From Sporanaerobacter acetigenes DSM 13106 (GTDB lineage Bacteria > Bacillota > Clostridia > Tissierellales > Sporanaerobacteraceae), in contig NZ_FQXR01000003.1 in the NCBI RefSeq assembly GCF_900130025.1, positions 284,444-348,443 on the forward strand: DNA of 64,000 nucleotides. The letters are read 5' to 3'. The first letter of the stretch is position 1, and every line of letters starts with the position of its first letter. The position numbers and the translations under genes were made by a program. Below, in pieces: positions 1-8,272 of this stretch. The notes beneath the pieces were generated by a model. It ran no database searches. It saw nothing but the letters and a program-made list of their open reading frames with translations, and was not told where the DNA came from.

Positions 1-1195
1 GAGAAATACTGTTAAAGTAATACATGGTTATAGGAGCTACCCCTATTTGAACTGCCAATATACTATAAAGAGAAGTCATAGCCTTTCCTTTGTAAGGATA
101 AAATTTGTTTCTCATCTCTTTAAGCAACAGCAATAATGATAGTGTAGCCATGAAAGATAATTGAAATCCTACATTGAAAAGCCATAGCGGATTATAAATA
201 AGAAGTATAAATGCAGCAAAAGCTATAGTATTTATTTCATCATAAGCTCTAAATTGAATTTGAGAATACATAAGTACAGTAAACATTATAAGAGATCTAA
301 GCACGGAAGGTGGAAAACCAATAAGATATCCATAAATCCACAAAATAGCTATGGTTGTTCCAATATTTATCTTTCTATTTATTCCCAATATCGCAAATGC
401 TGATATTAAAAAAGATGAAATGATTCCAATATGCAAACCTGATACAGCCATCAAATGGGCTAATCCCATTTCTCTGTATTTAATTTGATAGTCTTGATCT
501 AAATAAGACATTTCACCTAACATAATTGACTTCATCAATTGGCTATTTGTTGGATTTAAATACTCATCAAAAGTACCCTCAACTTTTGTTTTGAATTTTT
601 TCCTGAAGACTTCTCCTGAATTCAAATTGTTTTTTGAAATAGTTTTTACAAAATGACTTCTAGTACTAATTGTAGTAAATATGTCATTGGTCTCTAAATA
701 CAATTTATAGTTAAAAAGCTTTGGATTTGTATTTGCTTTTGGTTCATTTAAAATACCAGAAACCTTTATCGCATCACCTATTTCATATTTTTCTTCTCCA
801 TAACATTTTAACAATACCTTTTCTTTTCCAGTATATATGTGACCATTATGATATATATTTTTAGTCTCTAAAACATAATTAGCAGAATCATCTTTATATC
901 TCGCTTCCACAACTCTTCCTTCTATTTCTACGTTTTCGCCTACAAAAGACTTAAGGATACTATTTTCAATTTTCCCATACATAGCTAGCATTCCAATGAT
1001 GAAAAATAGCAAATATATAACTAATAAATCTTTTTTATTTAAAAAAATGCAAACCAAAAACAAAGCTAAAGAAACTATTAGCCCCATAAGAATAAATTTA
1101 AAATCGATTTTTACATAATAATAAAAAACTATTCCTATAATTATAGGAATAGTAAATTGAACAAAAGGTTGATTAAAGTAAGTTTTTTTATACAT
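1..1195 (-). CDS. comEC: ComEC/Rec2 competence DNA channel, N-terminal part (runs off the window)
   Basis: The frame opens with ATG at 1195, behind an AGGTGA site, and stays open to base 1 (about 398 codons). The N-terminus has several hydrophobic segments, then a soluble OB-like part rich in beta strands (about residues 75-190), then membrane helices with the ComEC signature HLMAVSGLHIGI near residue 246. Family knowledge: ComEC forms the inner-membrane channel for transforming single-stranded DNA, and full proteins are about 750 residues, so roughly half is present. The start lies 19 bp after the arcC stop with no terminator between them, so read-through from the arc operon is likely. Its partner ComEA is encoded at 20.8 kb. 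Confidence 0.93.
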   Translation of the reverse strand, partial: MYKKTYFNQPFVQFTIPIIIGIVFYYYVKIDFKFILMGLIVSLALFLVCIFLNKKDLLVIYLLFFIIGMLAMYGKIENSILKSFVGENVEIEGRVVEARYKDDSANYVLETKNIYHNGHIYTGKEKVLLKCYGEEKYEIGDAIKVSGILNEPKANTNPKLFNYKLYLETNDIFTTISTRSHFVKTISKNNLNSGEVFRKKFKTKVEGTFDEYLNPTNSQLMKSIMLGEMSYLDQDYQIKYREMGLAHLMAVSGLHIGIISSFLISAFAILGINRKINIGTTIAILWIYGYLIGFPPSVLRSLIMFTVLMYSQIQFRAYDEINTIAFAAFILLIYNPLWLFNVGFQLSFMATLSLLLLLKEMRNKFYPYKGKAMTSLYSILAVQIGVAPITMYYFNSIS

Positions 1196-1214
1196 AAAAT
1201 CACCTATTAATTAT

Positions 1215-2153
1215 TTACATAGAAATTCTTGTACCTTGTTTTCCCTTTACAGCTTCTAGGCAATTGTCTAATGAAGCTATAATAGCTACTCTGCCTTTTT
1301 TAGATTCAGCAAATTTTATAGCTGCTTCTACTTTTGGAAGCATGCTTCCACTTGCAAAATGACCTTCTTCAATATATTTTTTAGCTTCAGCAACTGTTAT
1401 ATCATCTAAATCTACTTGATTTGGCTTCCTAAAATTTAAAGAAATTTTATCAACTGCCGTAAGTATTAAAAGCGTATCTGCATCAAGATCTTCGGCTAAT
1501 TTTTCACTTGCCAAATCTTTATCTATAACTGCAGCTACTCCCTTTAATTCACCATTTTCTTCTATAACAGGTATTCCACCGCCTCCAACAGTTATGACAA
1601 CAGCACCAGAATCTACAAGAGTTTCAACTGTGTCTATTTCAACTATTCGTTTAGGAATTGGTGAAGCTACTACTCTTCTAAATCCTCTTCCAGCATCTTC
1701 TACTATATCATAGCCTTTTTCTTTCTTGAGTAAATTTGCTTCCTCTTCTGTATAAAATGGTCCAATAGGTTTCGTAGGATTCTTAAAAGCACTGTCTTCT
1801 TTATCTACTACAACTTGAGTCACAATTGTTGAAACTGCTTTTTTATTGCCTCTTTTTTGCAACTCATTTTTTAATGCTTGTTGTATATGATATCCTATCA
1901 TTCCCTGACTCATTGCGCCACACACATCAAAAGGCATTGCTGGAGTGATATCATTTGCCGCTTCATTTTGGAGGACTATTCTACCCACTTGGGGTCCATT
2001 TCCATGAGCAATAACTACTTTGTATCCTTCGCCTATTAAATCGGCAATATATCTAGTAGTATCTTTAACTACTTCAAGTTGAGCTTCAGCTGTTGCTGGC
2101 TTTCCTGATGCTTGTAGGGCGTTTCCTCCCAATGCTACTACTATTTTTTCCAA
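1215..2153 (-). CDS. arcC: Carbamate kinase
   Basis: Last step of the arginine deiminase pathway: carbamoyl phosphate plus ADP gives ATP, CO2 and NH3. The 312 residues match the usual length. The amino-acid-kinase fold is visible: N-terminal GGNALQ, HGNGPQVG near residue 50, TVGGGGIPV near 190 and a C-terminal ASGSMLPKV. It is the third gene of arcA-arcB-arcC, 32 bp after arcB, and shares the arcA promoter. No arcD arginine/ornithine antiporter is seen in the window. Confidence 0.97.
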   Translation of the reverse strand: MEKIVVALGGNALQASGKPATAEAQLEVVKDTTRYIADLIGEGYKVVIAHGNGPQVGRIVLQNEAANDITPAMPFDVCGAMSQGMIGYHIQQALKNELQKRGNKKAVSTIVTQVVVDKEDSAFKNPTKPIGPFYTEEEANLLKKEKGYDIVEDAGRGFRRVVASPIPKRIVEIDTVETLVDSGAVVITVGGGGIPVIEENGELKGVAAVIDKDLASEKLAEDLDADTLLILTAVDKISLNFRKPNQVDLDDITVAEAKKYIEEGHFASGSMLPKVEAAIKFAESKKGRVAIIASLDNCLEAVKGKQGTRISM

Positions 2154-2185
2154 ACAGATTTCCCCCTTCTAAAATATCTATATAA

Positions 2186-3178
2186 CTATTTTCCTAAAGT
2201 AGCCACCATTACAGCTTTTATAGTATGCATTCTATTTTCGGCTTCATCAAATACAACTGAATGTTTACTTCTAAATACTTCATCTGTTACTTCCATTTCT
2301 TTTAAACCATATTTTTCATATATTTCCTTACCTACTTCTGTTTCCAAGTCGTGGAAAGCTGGTAGACAATGTAAGAATAAAACTTCTTCATCTGCCATTT
2401 TCAACATATCCATATTTATTTGATAAGGTTTAAGTAATTTGATTCTCTCTTCAAAATGAGCTTCTTCTCCCATAGATACCCAAACATCTGTATATAGGAC
2501 ATCTGCGTCTTTTACTCCTTCTTCTACTGATTTTGTTATAGTTATTTTTGCTTTGTTTTCTTCTGCTATTTTTCTTGCTTCTGCTACCAATTCTTCTTCT
2601 GGAAATAATTCTTTTGGTGATACTATTCTAAAGTCCATACCCATTTTTGCAGCACCAATCATCAAAGAATTTGCCATATTGTTTCTTCCATCTCCAATAT
2701 AAGCAAGTTTGATTCCCTTTAAATATCCTTTATGTTCTCTAATAGTTAAGAAATCCGCCAATATTTGGGTTGGATGATATTTGTCTGTAAGACCATTCCA
2801 AACCGGAACACCAGAATATTCTGCAAGAGCTTCTACAGTTTCATGCTTGAATCCTCTAAACTCTATACCATCAAACATTCTACCTAATACTTTTGCAGTA
2901 TCCTCTACACTTTCTTTTTTCCCTAATTGTATATCGCCTTTTCCTAAATACTCTGGATGAGCTCCTTCATCTATTGCTGCTACAGTAAAAGCACATCTAG
3001 TTCTAGTTGAAGGTTTTTCAAAAATTAAAGCTACGCTTTTTCCTTCTAAATTTCTAGGTCTAATCCCAGCATATTTTTGTCTTTTCAATTCAGCTGCTAA
3101 CTTCAATAAATAATCAATCTCATCTGGTGTGTAATCCTTTAATGTCAAAAAATTTCTTCCTTTTAAATTGTAAGCCAT
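2186..3178 (-). CDS. arcB: Ornithine carbamoyltransferase, catabolic context
   Basis: Converts citrulline and phosphate to ornithine and carbamoyl phosphate in the arginine deiminase route; the same enzyme runs anabolically as ArgF. Carbamoyl-phosphate motif STRTR is at residues 57-61, HPTQ near 136 and the ornithine-binding HCLPAFHD near 270. Length 330 is typical. The ATG start follows an AGGAGG site. Position between arcA and arcC supports the catabolic role, although sequence alone cannot separate ArcB from ArgF. Confidence 0.95.
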   Translation of the reverse strand: MAYNLKGRNFLTLKDYTPDEIDYLLKLAAELKRQKYAGIRPRNLEGKSVALIFEKPSTRTRCAFTVAAIDEGAHPEYLGKGDIQLGKKESVEDTAKVLGRMFDGIEFRGFKHETVEALAEYSGVPVWNGLTDKYHPTQILADFLTIREHKGYLKGIKLAYIGDGRNNMANSLMIGAAKMGMDFRIVSPKELFPEEELVAEARKIAEENKAKITITKSVEEGVKDADVLYTDVWVSMGEEAHFEERIKLLKPYQINMDMLKMADEEVLFLHCLPAFHDLETEVGKEIYEKYGLKEMEVTDEVFRSKHSVVFDEAENRMHTIKAVMVATLGK

Positions 3179-3242
3179 ATTAAACCTCCTATCATGTTAT
3201 TTATTTAAATAGAGATTTTAATAATCTCTATATTTTCAAAAA

Positions 3243-4472
3243 TTAAATATCTTCTCTCGAAAAAGGCATACTCATACATCTTGGACCTCCACGTCCCCTC
3301 ACTAATTCAGAACTGTCCAATCTATGAACTATAATGCCATTGTCCTCTAAAATCCTATTTGTAATATAATTTCTTCCATAAACAATCACTTCTCCTGGAG
3401 CAATAGCCAAAGTATTCGATCCATCATTCCATTGTTCTCTGGCTGCATCTACAATATTTCCACCACCACATCTTATTAAAGATACTTTGTCCAATTTCAA
3501 ATATTTCATGAGTATATCTTCTAATTCGCTTTCTTCTTTTTCTATAGATAATTTTTCTTTGCCATGTACACTTTTAGTAATAGAAAATACAGTTAATGGT
3601 CCTTCTATTTCTGGATGTATAGTAAATTTGTTATAATCAATCATAGTAAATACTGTATCAAGATGCATAAAAGCTCTCTTTTTAGGAATGTCAAAAGCTA
3701 GAACAGTTTTAAAGCCACTATCTGACCACAATATGTTTCTAGCAAATTTTTCAATAGCTGCTGAATCAGTTCTCTGTGAGATACCAACTGCCATGACTTC
3801 ATTGTTTAATATCAAGATGTCTCCGCCTTCAATAGAATACCTTTCATCCCTATTATACCAAATAGGAATATCTACGTCTTTAAATTTTGGATGATATTCA
3901 AAAATATATTTTGCAAAAAGAGTTTCTCGATTTCTAGTCTCTGTCCTCATATGATTTATGCAAACACCATTTCCAACTATAGCAAAAGGATCCCTTGTAA
4001 AATACAAATTTGGCATAGGATCTAATATAAATGGATAATCGCAATCAAGCATATCAGATAAAGAATGAATTTTATGATTCTTGATTTCAGTTTTTCTAAT
4101 TCCTGCCATCATTTTGTCAACAAGTTCACTATTTGATAAACTGTCAAAATATTCTTTTATTGTTTCCCTACTTCCTTCACCAACAACACTTGATTCATCA
4201 AGAAAATCGTCAATAAACTTTTCTCTCACTTTCCCATTTGCAATTGCTTCGCTTGCCAAATCCTCTAAATATATTACTTCTACTCCGTTCTCATTAAATA
4301 TTCTAGCAAATTCGTCATGCTCCTTAATCGCATTTTCAAGATAAGGTATGTCATCAAACAATAGCCTATCTAAACAATCTGGTACCAAATTTTCCAGTTC
4401 TTTTCCTGGACGATGTAACAACACAGTATTTAATTTTCCAATTTCAGATTTTACATTCAATGGATTTTTCAA
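3243..4472 (-). CDS. arcA: Arginine deiminase
   Basis: Hydrolyses L-arginine to citrulline and ammonia in the cytoplasm. The 409-residue protein has the guanidino-modifying-enzyme motifs FTRDP (about 158-162), MHLDTVF, the [16 protein letters not shown] stretch and the catalytic cysteine of GGPRCMSMP at residue 399. It is first in the arc operon, behind a GGGGGAGT ribosome site. A consensus promoter at 4545-4574 and ArgR-like boxes lie directly upstream. Confidence 0.97.
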   Translation of the reverse strand: MKNPLNVKSEIGKLNTVLLHRPGKELENLVPDCLDRLLFDDIPYLENAIKEHDEFARIFNENGVEVIYLEDLASEAIANGKVREKFIDDFLDESSVVGEGSRETIKEYFDSLSNSELVDKMMAGIRKTEIKNHKIHSLSDMLDCDYPFILDPMPNLYFTRDPFAIVGNGVCINHMRTETRNRETLFAKYIFEYHPKFKDVDIPIWYNRDERYSIEGGDILILNNEVMAVGISQRTDSAAIEKFARNILWSDSGFKTVLAFDIPKKRAFMHLDTVFTMIDYNKFTIHPEIEGPLTVFSITKSVHGKEKLSIEKEESELEDILMKYLKLDKVSLIRCGGGNIVDAAREQWNDGSNTLAIAPGEVIVYGRNYITNRILEDNGIIVHRLDSSELVRGRGGPRCMSMPFSREDI

Positions 4473-4544
4473 AGGTACTCCCCCTTTTTATGCACTAATA
4501 TACATTTGAAACACTTTTCAAACGAAAGGATATTTTATAGTTAA

Positions 4545-4574
4545 ATTATAACTTTAAATTGTCATTCATGTCAA
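4545..4574 (-). promoter_or_regulatory. Sigma-A-type promoter of arcABC
   Basis: On the minus strand TTGACA (4574-4569) and TATAAT (4550-4545) are separated by exactly 18 bp, both perfect consensus hexamers, about 70 bp upstream of the arcA start. No other good promoter is seen in front of arcA. Confidence 0.8.
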
Positions 4575-4614
4575 GCAAAAATAAATATTTATTCATGCAG
4601 TGTATGTTTATACA
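4555..4614 (-). promoter_or_regulatory. Candidate tandem ARG boxes (ArgR/AhrC operator)
   Basis: Two 14-bp sites read TGAAT-N4-ATTTA on the minus strand: 4568-4555, inside the -35/-10 spacer, and 4595-4582, just upstream of -35. They differ from the known ARG-box palindrome TGAATnnnnATTCA at one base. A third, weaker palindrome, TGTATAAACATACA, is at 4614-4601. The arrangement over a strong promoter suggests arginine-dependent control. The sign of regulation cannot be read from sequence. Confidence 0.55.
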
Positions 4615-4669
4615 TTTTTGTGATGCATTTTAGTGCAAATGTTTTCTTTAAGTATAAATACAAGCATAT

Positions 4670-4759
4670 TTATACTTTTCTATTTCTATTCATTCTATTT
4701 AAAGACCATATTACAAGCAACATCCCAGCCATAACGAGCAAATAACCATCAGGTTTCAT
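4670..4759 (-). CDS. 29-residue putative membrane microprotein
   Basis: ATG at 4759 follows AAGGGGG at good spacing, and the frame ends in TAA at 4670-4672. The peptide starts MKPDGYLLVMAGMLLVIWS and ends with a basic tail (NRMNRNRKV). It is one hydrophobic helix of about 15 residues with positive-inside topology. A TATAAT-like -10 lies upstream near 4780. No family is recognised. It precedes the arc promoter on the same strand, with no link to arginine metabolism shown. Confidence 0.45.
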   Translation of the reverse strand: MKPDGYLLVMAGMLLVIWSLNRMNRNRKV

Positions 4760-4883
4760 TTTCCCAGCCCCCTTGTGTATTTATTATATCACAAGTTTAT
4801 TTTCCTTTGAAAATTACTTTTTCCTTAAAAAAATGATAAAATATATAATAGTAAAGATATTAATAGGTATATGAGGTGAAAAT

Positions 4884-5768
4884 ATGACAGAAAAAATATA
4901 TCTCAAAAATCCATATATAACTGAAATAAATGCAAGAATAATAGAAAAAAAATATAATAACAACAAATTTCATTTAAAACTTGATAGAACTATATTTTAT
5001 CCAAACCTTGCCGGTGGACAACCTAGAGATAAAGGAACTATAAATGGTATAGAAGTAATAGACACATATGAGGAAAATAATGATATCATTCATATAATCA
5101 ACGAAAATATAGACAACAGCAAAGTTCAGTTGTCTATAGATTGGGATACCAGATTAGATCATATGCAGCAGCATACAGGTCAGCATCTCCTTTCTTCAGT
5201 ATTTTATAAACTATACAGTGCAGAAACTGTAGGTTTTCATATTGGAGAAGATTGTGTGTACATTGACATTACTCTACCCAAATTAGAACGTGAAGATATA
5301 AAACGAGTAGAAATTGTTGCGAACAAAATTATCTATTCAAACTTTTCAATAAATACTTATATTGTTCAAAAAAATGATTTGACTAAAATACCATTACGAG
5401 AAAAACCTATTGTAGATTCAAATATTAGAATTGTAGAAATAGATGAAATAGATTATTCTCCTTGTTGTGGCACTCATCATAGAAATACAGGAGAAATAGG
5501 TATGATAAAAATAAGAAAGTGGGAAAAATACAAAGGAAATACTAGAGTTGAATTTGTCTGTGGAAACAGAGCTTTAAAGAACTACTCACAAATAAATTCA
5601 CAAATAAATGATATTTCTGATCTTCTTTCTACAAAAGATACAGATGTATATGAAAAAATAGAAAAACTTTACACTCAAAAAGAAGAATTAGAAAAAGAAA
5701 ACATTGCTCTTAAAAAAGAACTCTTGAAATACAGATGTGAAAAACTCATAAATAAAGAGGAGTTTTAG
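4884..5768 (+). CDS. alaX: Alanyl-tRNA editing protein AlaX (long form without DHHA1)
   Basis: Trans-editing enzyme that deacylates Ser- or Gly-tRNA(Ala). The protein has the AlaRS-like zinc-binding set: HTGQH at residues 97-101 and CCGTHH near 194. An N-terminal OB-like part contains the GGQPRDKG loop, and a charged coiled coil fills about residues 235-285. At 294 residues it is shorter than AlaX-L proteins that carry a DHHA1 domain. It is one of few plus-strand genes; TATAAT near 4846 and a GAGGTG site precede the ATG, and a bidirectional hairpin follows. Confidence 0.88.
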   Translation: MTEKIYLKNPYITEINARIIEKKYNNNKFHLKLDRTIFYPNLAGGQPRDKGTINGIEVIDTYEENNDIIHIINENIDNSKVQLSIDWDTRLDHMQQHTGQHLLSSVFYKLYSAETVGFHIGEDCVYIDITLPKLEREDIKRVEIVANKIIYSNFSINTYIVQKNDLTKIPLREKPIVDSNIRIVEIDEIDYSPCCGTHHRNTGEIGMIKIRKWEKYKGNTRVEFVCGNRALKNYSQINSQINDISDLLSTKDTDVYEKIEKLYTQKEELEKENIALKKELLKYRCEKLINKEEF

Positions 5769-5790
5769 ATTTTATGCCTAAACTCCTCTT
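5755..5790. terminator. Bidirectional terminator between alaX and the ATPase gene
   Basis: AAGAGGAGTTTTAG (5755-5768) pairs with CTAAACTCCTCTT (5778-5790) with one bulged base. It includes the alaX stop and lies between convergent genes. Confidence 0.7.
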
Positions 5791-5804
5791 CAATAGAAAA
5801 TCTT

Positions 5805-6857
5805 TTATAAATTTTCAATTTCACTAATGATATATTCTTTTTCCTTATTCACTCCATCAAAGTCAATAGCAAGATGATAATATTTTTCTAAAATATCATG
5901 ATTTGCTTTGGCATTAAATAAATTAGATATTCCTAAATCCATTAGTTCTTTATAAACTTTATAATCATTTTCATTTTTTCTTGAAGTATCAAAATATTTA
6001 TTTAAATCTATTTTTTTTAAATAATTGTCTCCTATTGTAGCACTAGTTGTAAATCCTATACTTAGCTCTGGAATCAGGACTGTATTTATTTTTTGTGGAA
6101 TAAAAGGATCATGATAAACTTCTACATAGTAGCCTCTAATTTTGCTATTTTCATAAACTCTATCTAATAACATAGTTTTACCAGTACCATAGTCTCCAGT
6201 TACAAAATACACCCTTTCTAAGCCTTCTAAAAGAGTATCTGTATAATCTACAAAGCCACTGGGAGTAAATGCACTACCAAATAGATGTCTTTCACCACCC
6301 AATAGGTTTTTATTCCCTTCTGTAGAATATATTTCTGCTATTAAATCTAATATCATTCTATTCATACTTTTAAAATCAACACATTCACTATTTTCTTCTA
6401 TTATTTGATTTAGTATTTGTCTAGCAGCTCTAAAATATGAATAGGTTCTTCTATAACAGTTTTTGTTGCCACTTTTCGCATTTATTATGATATCTTTATT
6501 TTCCATAAGCTTTTCACTATCTATATATCTTCCAAGATCAATTATCTCATCCATTATCCCAGGAAGTTCTGGATCTATTATGTGGGGTGCTGTTCCATCT
6601 AATATGGCAATATCTAGTTCCTGTACAACTATTCCATCTACTGAATATCTATCTGAAGGGCAATGATGATATTCAATACCATATCCTTTTTCTAGCATTT
6701 CATCTCCAATTTCAGTCATGATTGTAGATTTTCCTGAGCCTGGCCCACCCTTCAAAATAAATTTTTTCTTATGTATATTGTTGGTAATATACTTGTGATA
6801 TGAAAAAAAACCTTCTGAAGTATTTCCTCCAGGAAACATCCTCTTTATACCTATCAC
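5805..6857 (-). CDS. Twin-P-loop ATPase of unknown role (PRK06851-like)
   Basis: 350 residues with two separate Walker A motifs: GGPGSGKST at 37-45 and GDYGTGKT near 222-229. Duplicated P-loops in one short soluble protein match a conserved Firmicute ATPase family of unknown function, recalled as PRK06851. The GTG start at 6857 is chosen for its AAGGAGG site. No membrane segment or DNA-binding motif is seen. The Usp-like gene upstream has no clear link. Function is not assigned. Confidence 0.75.
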   Translation of the reverse strand: MIGIKRMFPGGNTSEGFFSYHKYITNNIHKKKFILKGGPGSGKSTIMTEIGDEMLEKGYGIEYHHCPSDRYSVDGIVVQELDIAILDGTAPHIIDPELPGIMDEIIDLGRYIDSEKLMENKDIIINAKSGNKNCYRRTYSYFRAARQILNQIIEENSECVDFKSMNRMILDLIAEIYSTEGNKNLLGGERHLFGSAFTPSGFVDYTDTLLEGLERVYFVTGDYGTGKTMLLDRVYENSKIRGYYVEVYHDPFIPQKINTVLIPELSIGFTTSATIGDNYLKKIDLNKYFDTSRKNENDYKVYKELMDLGISNLFNAKANHDILEKYYHLAIDFDGVNKEKEYIISEIENL

Positions 6858-6912
6858 GAAATTCCTCCTTCAATATTAATTTTAAAGGCTAATACAACAT
6901 ACATCTATACTT

Positions 6913-7293
6913 TTATAATATGACAAATTCTACTTCTGGTAACATTTTATTTAATTTAAAAGTTAAGTTTTGACTTCCTCCGCCATCTGCATCTGGCGAT
7001 GCTCCCATGAGTATATGGGTAATCTTATTTTTCACTGCAAAATCTTCTATAGTTTTAACCACATCTTTCGATCTTAATACAGTTAAATTAGCCCCAACCT
7101 TTTTTGATACATTAAATAAATATTCTAAAGCTTCCCCATCACTATTATTATTTAAAAAATTGTCTTTTTCATTCACTACATGTATTACAAATAATTTATC
7201 ATTATCAGTCTTTAACATCTCATAGCCACTTAGTATCAATCTTTCACAAGTTTTCTGTTGAGTAACACATACCATGATATTTTTATTCTTCAT
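6913..7293 (-). CDS. Universal stress protein (UspA)-like small protein
   Basis: About 126 residues with the Usp alpha/beta pattern: N-terminal strand IMVCVTQ, then LFVIHVV, ending in ITHILMGASPDADGGGSQN, which resembles the Gx2Gx9G(S/T) nucleotide loop. The ATG at 7293 lies 7 bp after AAAGGAGG. Usp domains also occur in KdpD-type sensors, but no kinase part is present here. The ligand and role are unknown. Confidence 0.65.
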   Translation of the reverse strand: MKNKNIMVCVTQQKTCERLILSGYEMLKTDNDKLFVIHVVNEKDNFLNNNSDGEALEYLFNVSKKVGANLTVLRSKDVVKTIEDFAVKNKITHILMGASPDADGGGSQNLTFKLNKMLPEVEFVIL

Positions 7294-7448
7294 CAAAAAT
7301 CCTCCTTTTAAAAAAGTACGGCCATTATTATTATATCATGAATAAGCTCATAGGTTTTCTTAATTTTTGTTAACTATTTAACATATAAATAGCCCTCACC
7401 TCATGACAAGTAACGATTTCATGCCATAAAGTGAGGGCTTTACTACTT

Positions 7449-7480
7449 TGCGACAGTGAGAACCGTCCCCGCTGTAGCAA
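7449..7480. repeat. REP-like palindrome, copy 1
   Basis: TTGCGACAG and CTGTAGCAA flank a 14-bp centre containing GAGAACCGTCCCC, with one stem mismatch. The GCGACAG arm is shared with the palindrome at 11659-11682. It resembles the short intergenic palindromes scattered in Clostridia genomes, from memory and unverified. Confidence 0.5.
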
Positions 7481-7484
7481 AAAA

Positions 7485-7597
7485 TCAAAAAACGAATAGA
7501 GCATCCTCAATAAGGACGCTCTATTGCCGACAAAGTGCCAACTTTGTCATATCTGAATAATTTCGTACCAGTAGGTCGCCAAACCTACTATAACTGT
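7485..7597 (-). ncRNA. Putative structured small RNA with three hairpins
   Basis: On the minus strand, downstream of a consensus promoter, come two perfect hairpins: AGTAGGT/ACCTACT (7589-7570, loop TTGGCG) and GACAAAGT/ACTTTGTC (7548-7529, loop TGGC). An 11-bp stem with one mismatch (7525-7495) follows, leading into two T-runs (7492-7485). Promoter, short structured body and intrinsic terminator give a self-contained unit of about 110 nt. Both upstream loops expose TTGGC or TGGC. It sits between the MazF-like gene and the Usp gene. No known RNA family is recognised. Confidence 0.5.
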
Positions 7598-7603
7598 ATC
7601 TAC

Positions 7604-7632
7604 AGTATACTATATTATATGCATATTGTCAA
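7604..7632 (-). promoter_or_regulatory. Promoter of the putative small RNA, with an operator-like palindrome
   Basis: TTGACA (7632-7627) and TATACT (7609-7604) are 17 bp apart on the minus strand. The perfect inverted repeat ACTGTA-TC-TACAGT at 7593-7606 overlaps the -10 region and presumed start, as an operator would. Confidence 0.6.
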
Positions 7633-7635
7633 TTT

Positions 7636-8169
7636 TTATTTCATATTTTCTATTTTATCTGTTAAGTAATCTACTTTCCCTTTTAGCGAATGAATGGTAT
7701 TCTGTTGTTTCGTTAAAATGTCTGACATTCCTAAAGCATTAAACAATTTCATATCTATCTCATCAACTTCTTCTTTTAGAGTACATACTTTTAATAGAAT
7801 TCTCTCTTTACCAACAGTTTTTATTTGCCCTAGATCAATAATTCCTGTTAAAAATGAAGATTGTTTTTTTTCATTAAGGTACTCATATCTACCTTTTATA
7901 GGAATTTGAATATCCCGTATAGTTAATTTACTATTTGATATGATTGCACAGGTAAATACTGGAGACTTAAAGTTATAAGCATTGGATTGAAGAACTACAC
8001 AAGGCCTAATTTTATTTTCTTCACTCCCTATGTTTTCTCCCAAATCAACAAAATAAACTTCTCCTCTCTTAACCGTCCACTTCCTTTGATGTTTTTTCCC
8101 ATCCTCATAACAAATTTTCCTAGTAGTCCAATTTATAATCTTTTGTGTCTTCCCAAGTTCAATTTTCAT
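7636..8169 (-). CDS. PemK/MazF-like toxin-fold protein, orphan
   Basis: The central part reads KRGEVYFVDLGENIGSEE followed by KIRPCVVLQ, the hallmark of MazF/PemK endoribonucleases. The C-terminus after about residue 135 is a predicted coiled coil, and an N-terminal extension of some 35 residues precedes the fold. ATG at 8169 follows AAAGGGG. The frame is open to 8268, only 4 bp after the upstream stop, but without a ribosome site, so coupling to a 210-residue form is possible. No MazE-like antitoxin gene is adjacent. The next element downstream is a structured RNA, whose link is unproven. Confidence 0.7.
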   Translation of the reverse strand: MKIELGKTQKIINWTTRKICYEDGKKHQRKWTVKRGEVYFVDLGENIGSEENKIRPCVVLQSNAYNFKSPVFTCAIISNSKLTIRDIQIPIKGRYEYLNEKKQSSFLTGIIDLGQIKTVGKERILLKVCTLKEEVDEIDMKLFNALGMSDILTKQQNTIHSLKGKVDYLTDKIENMK

Positions 8170-8272
8170 ATTGCTAGCATCCCCTTTTATATTTAATTGA
8201 ATTTTTATAACCTTGTCATTCAAAATTGTAACCTCATACTTTATCTTTTCTTTTCCTTTCCTTTTCATCTAT

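Noticed and set aside
7297..7635. Insertion sequence ends
   Set aside because: No transposase, no matching terminal repeats and no target duplication were found. The hairpins are explained better as RNA and REP-like elements.
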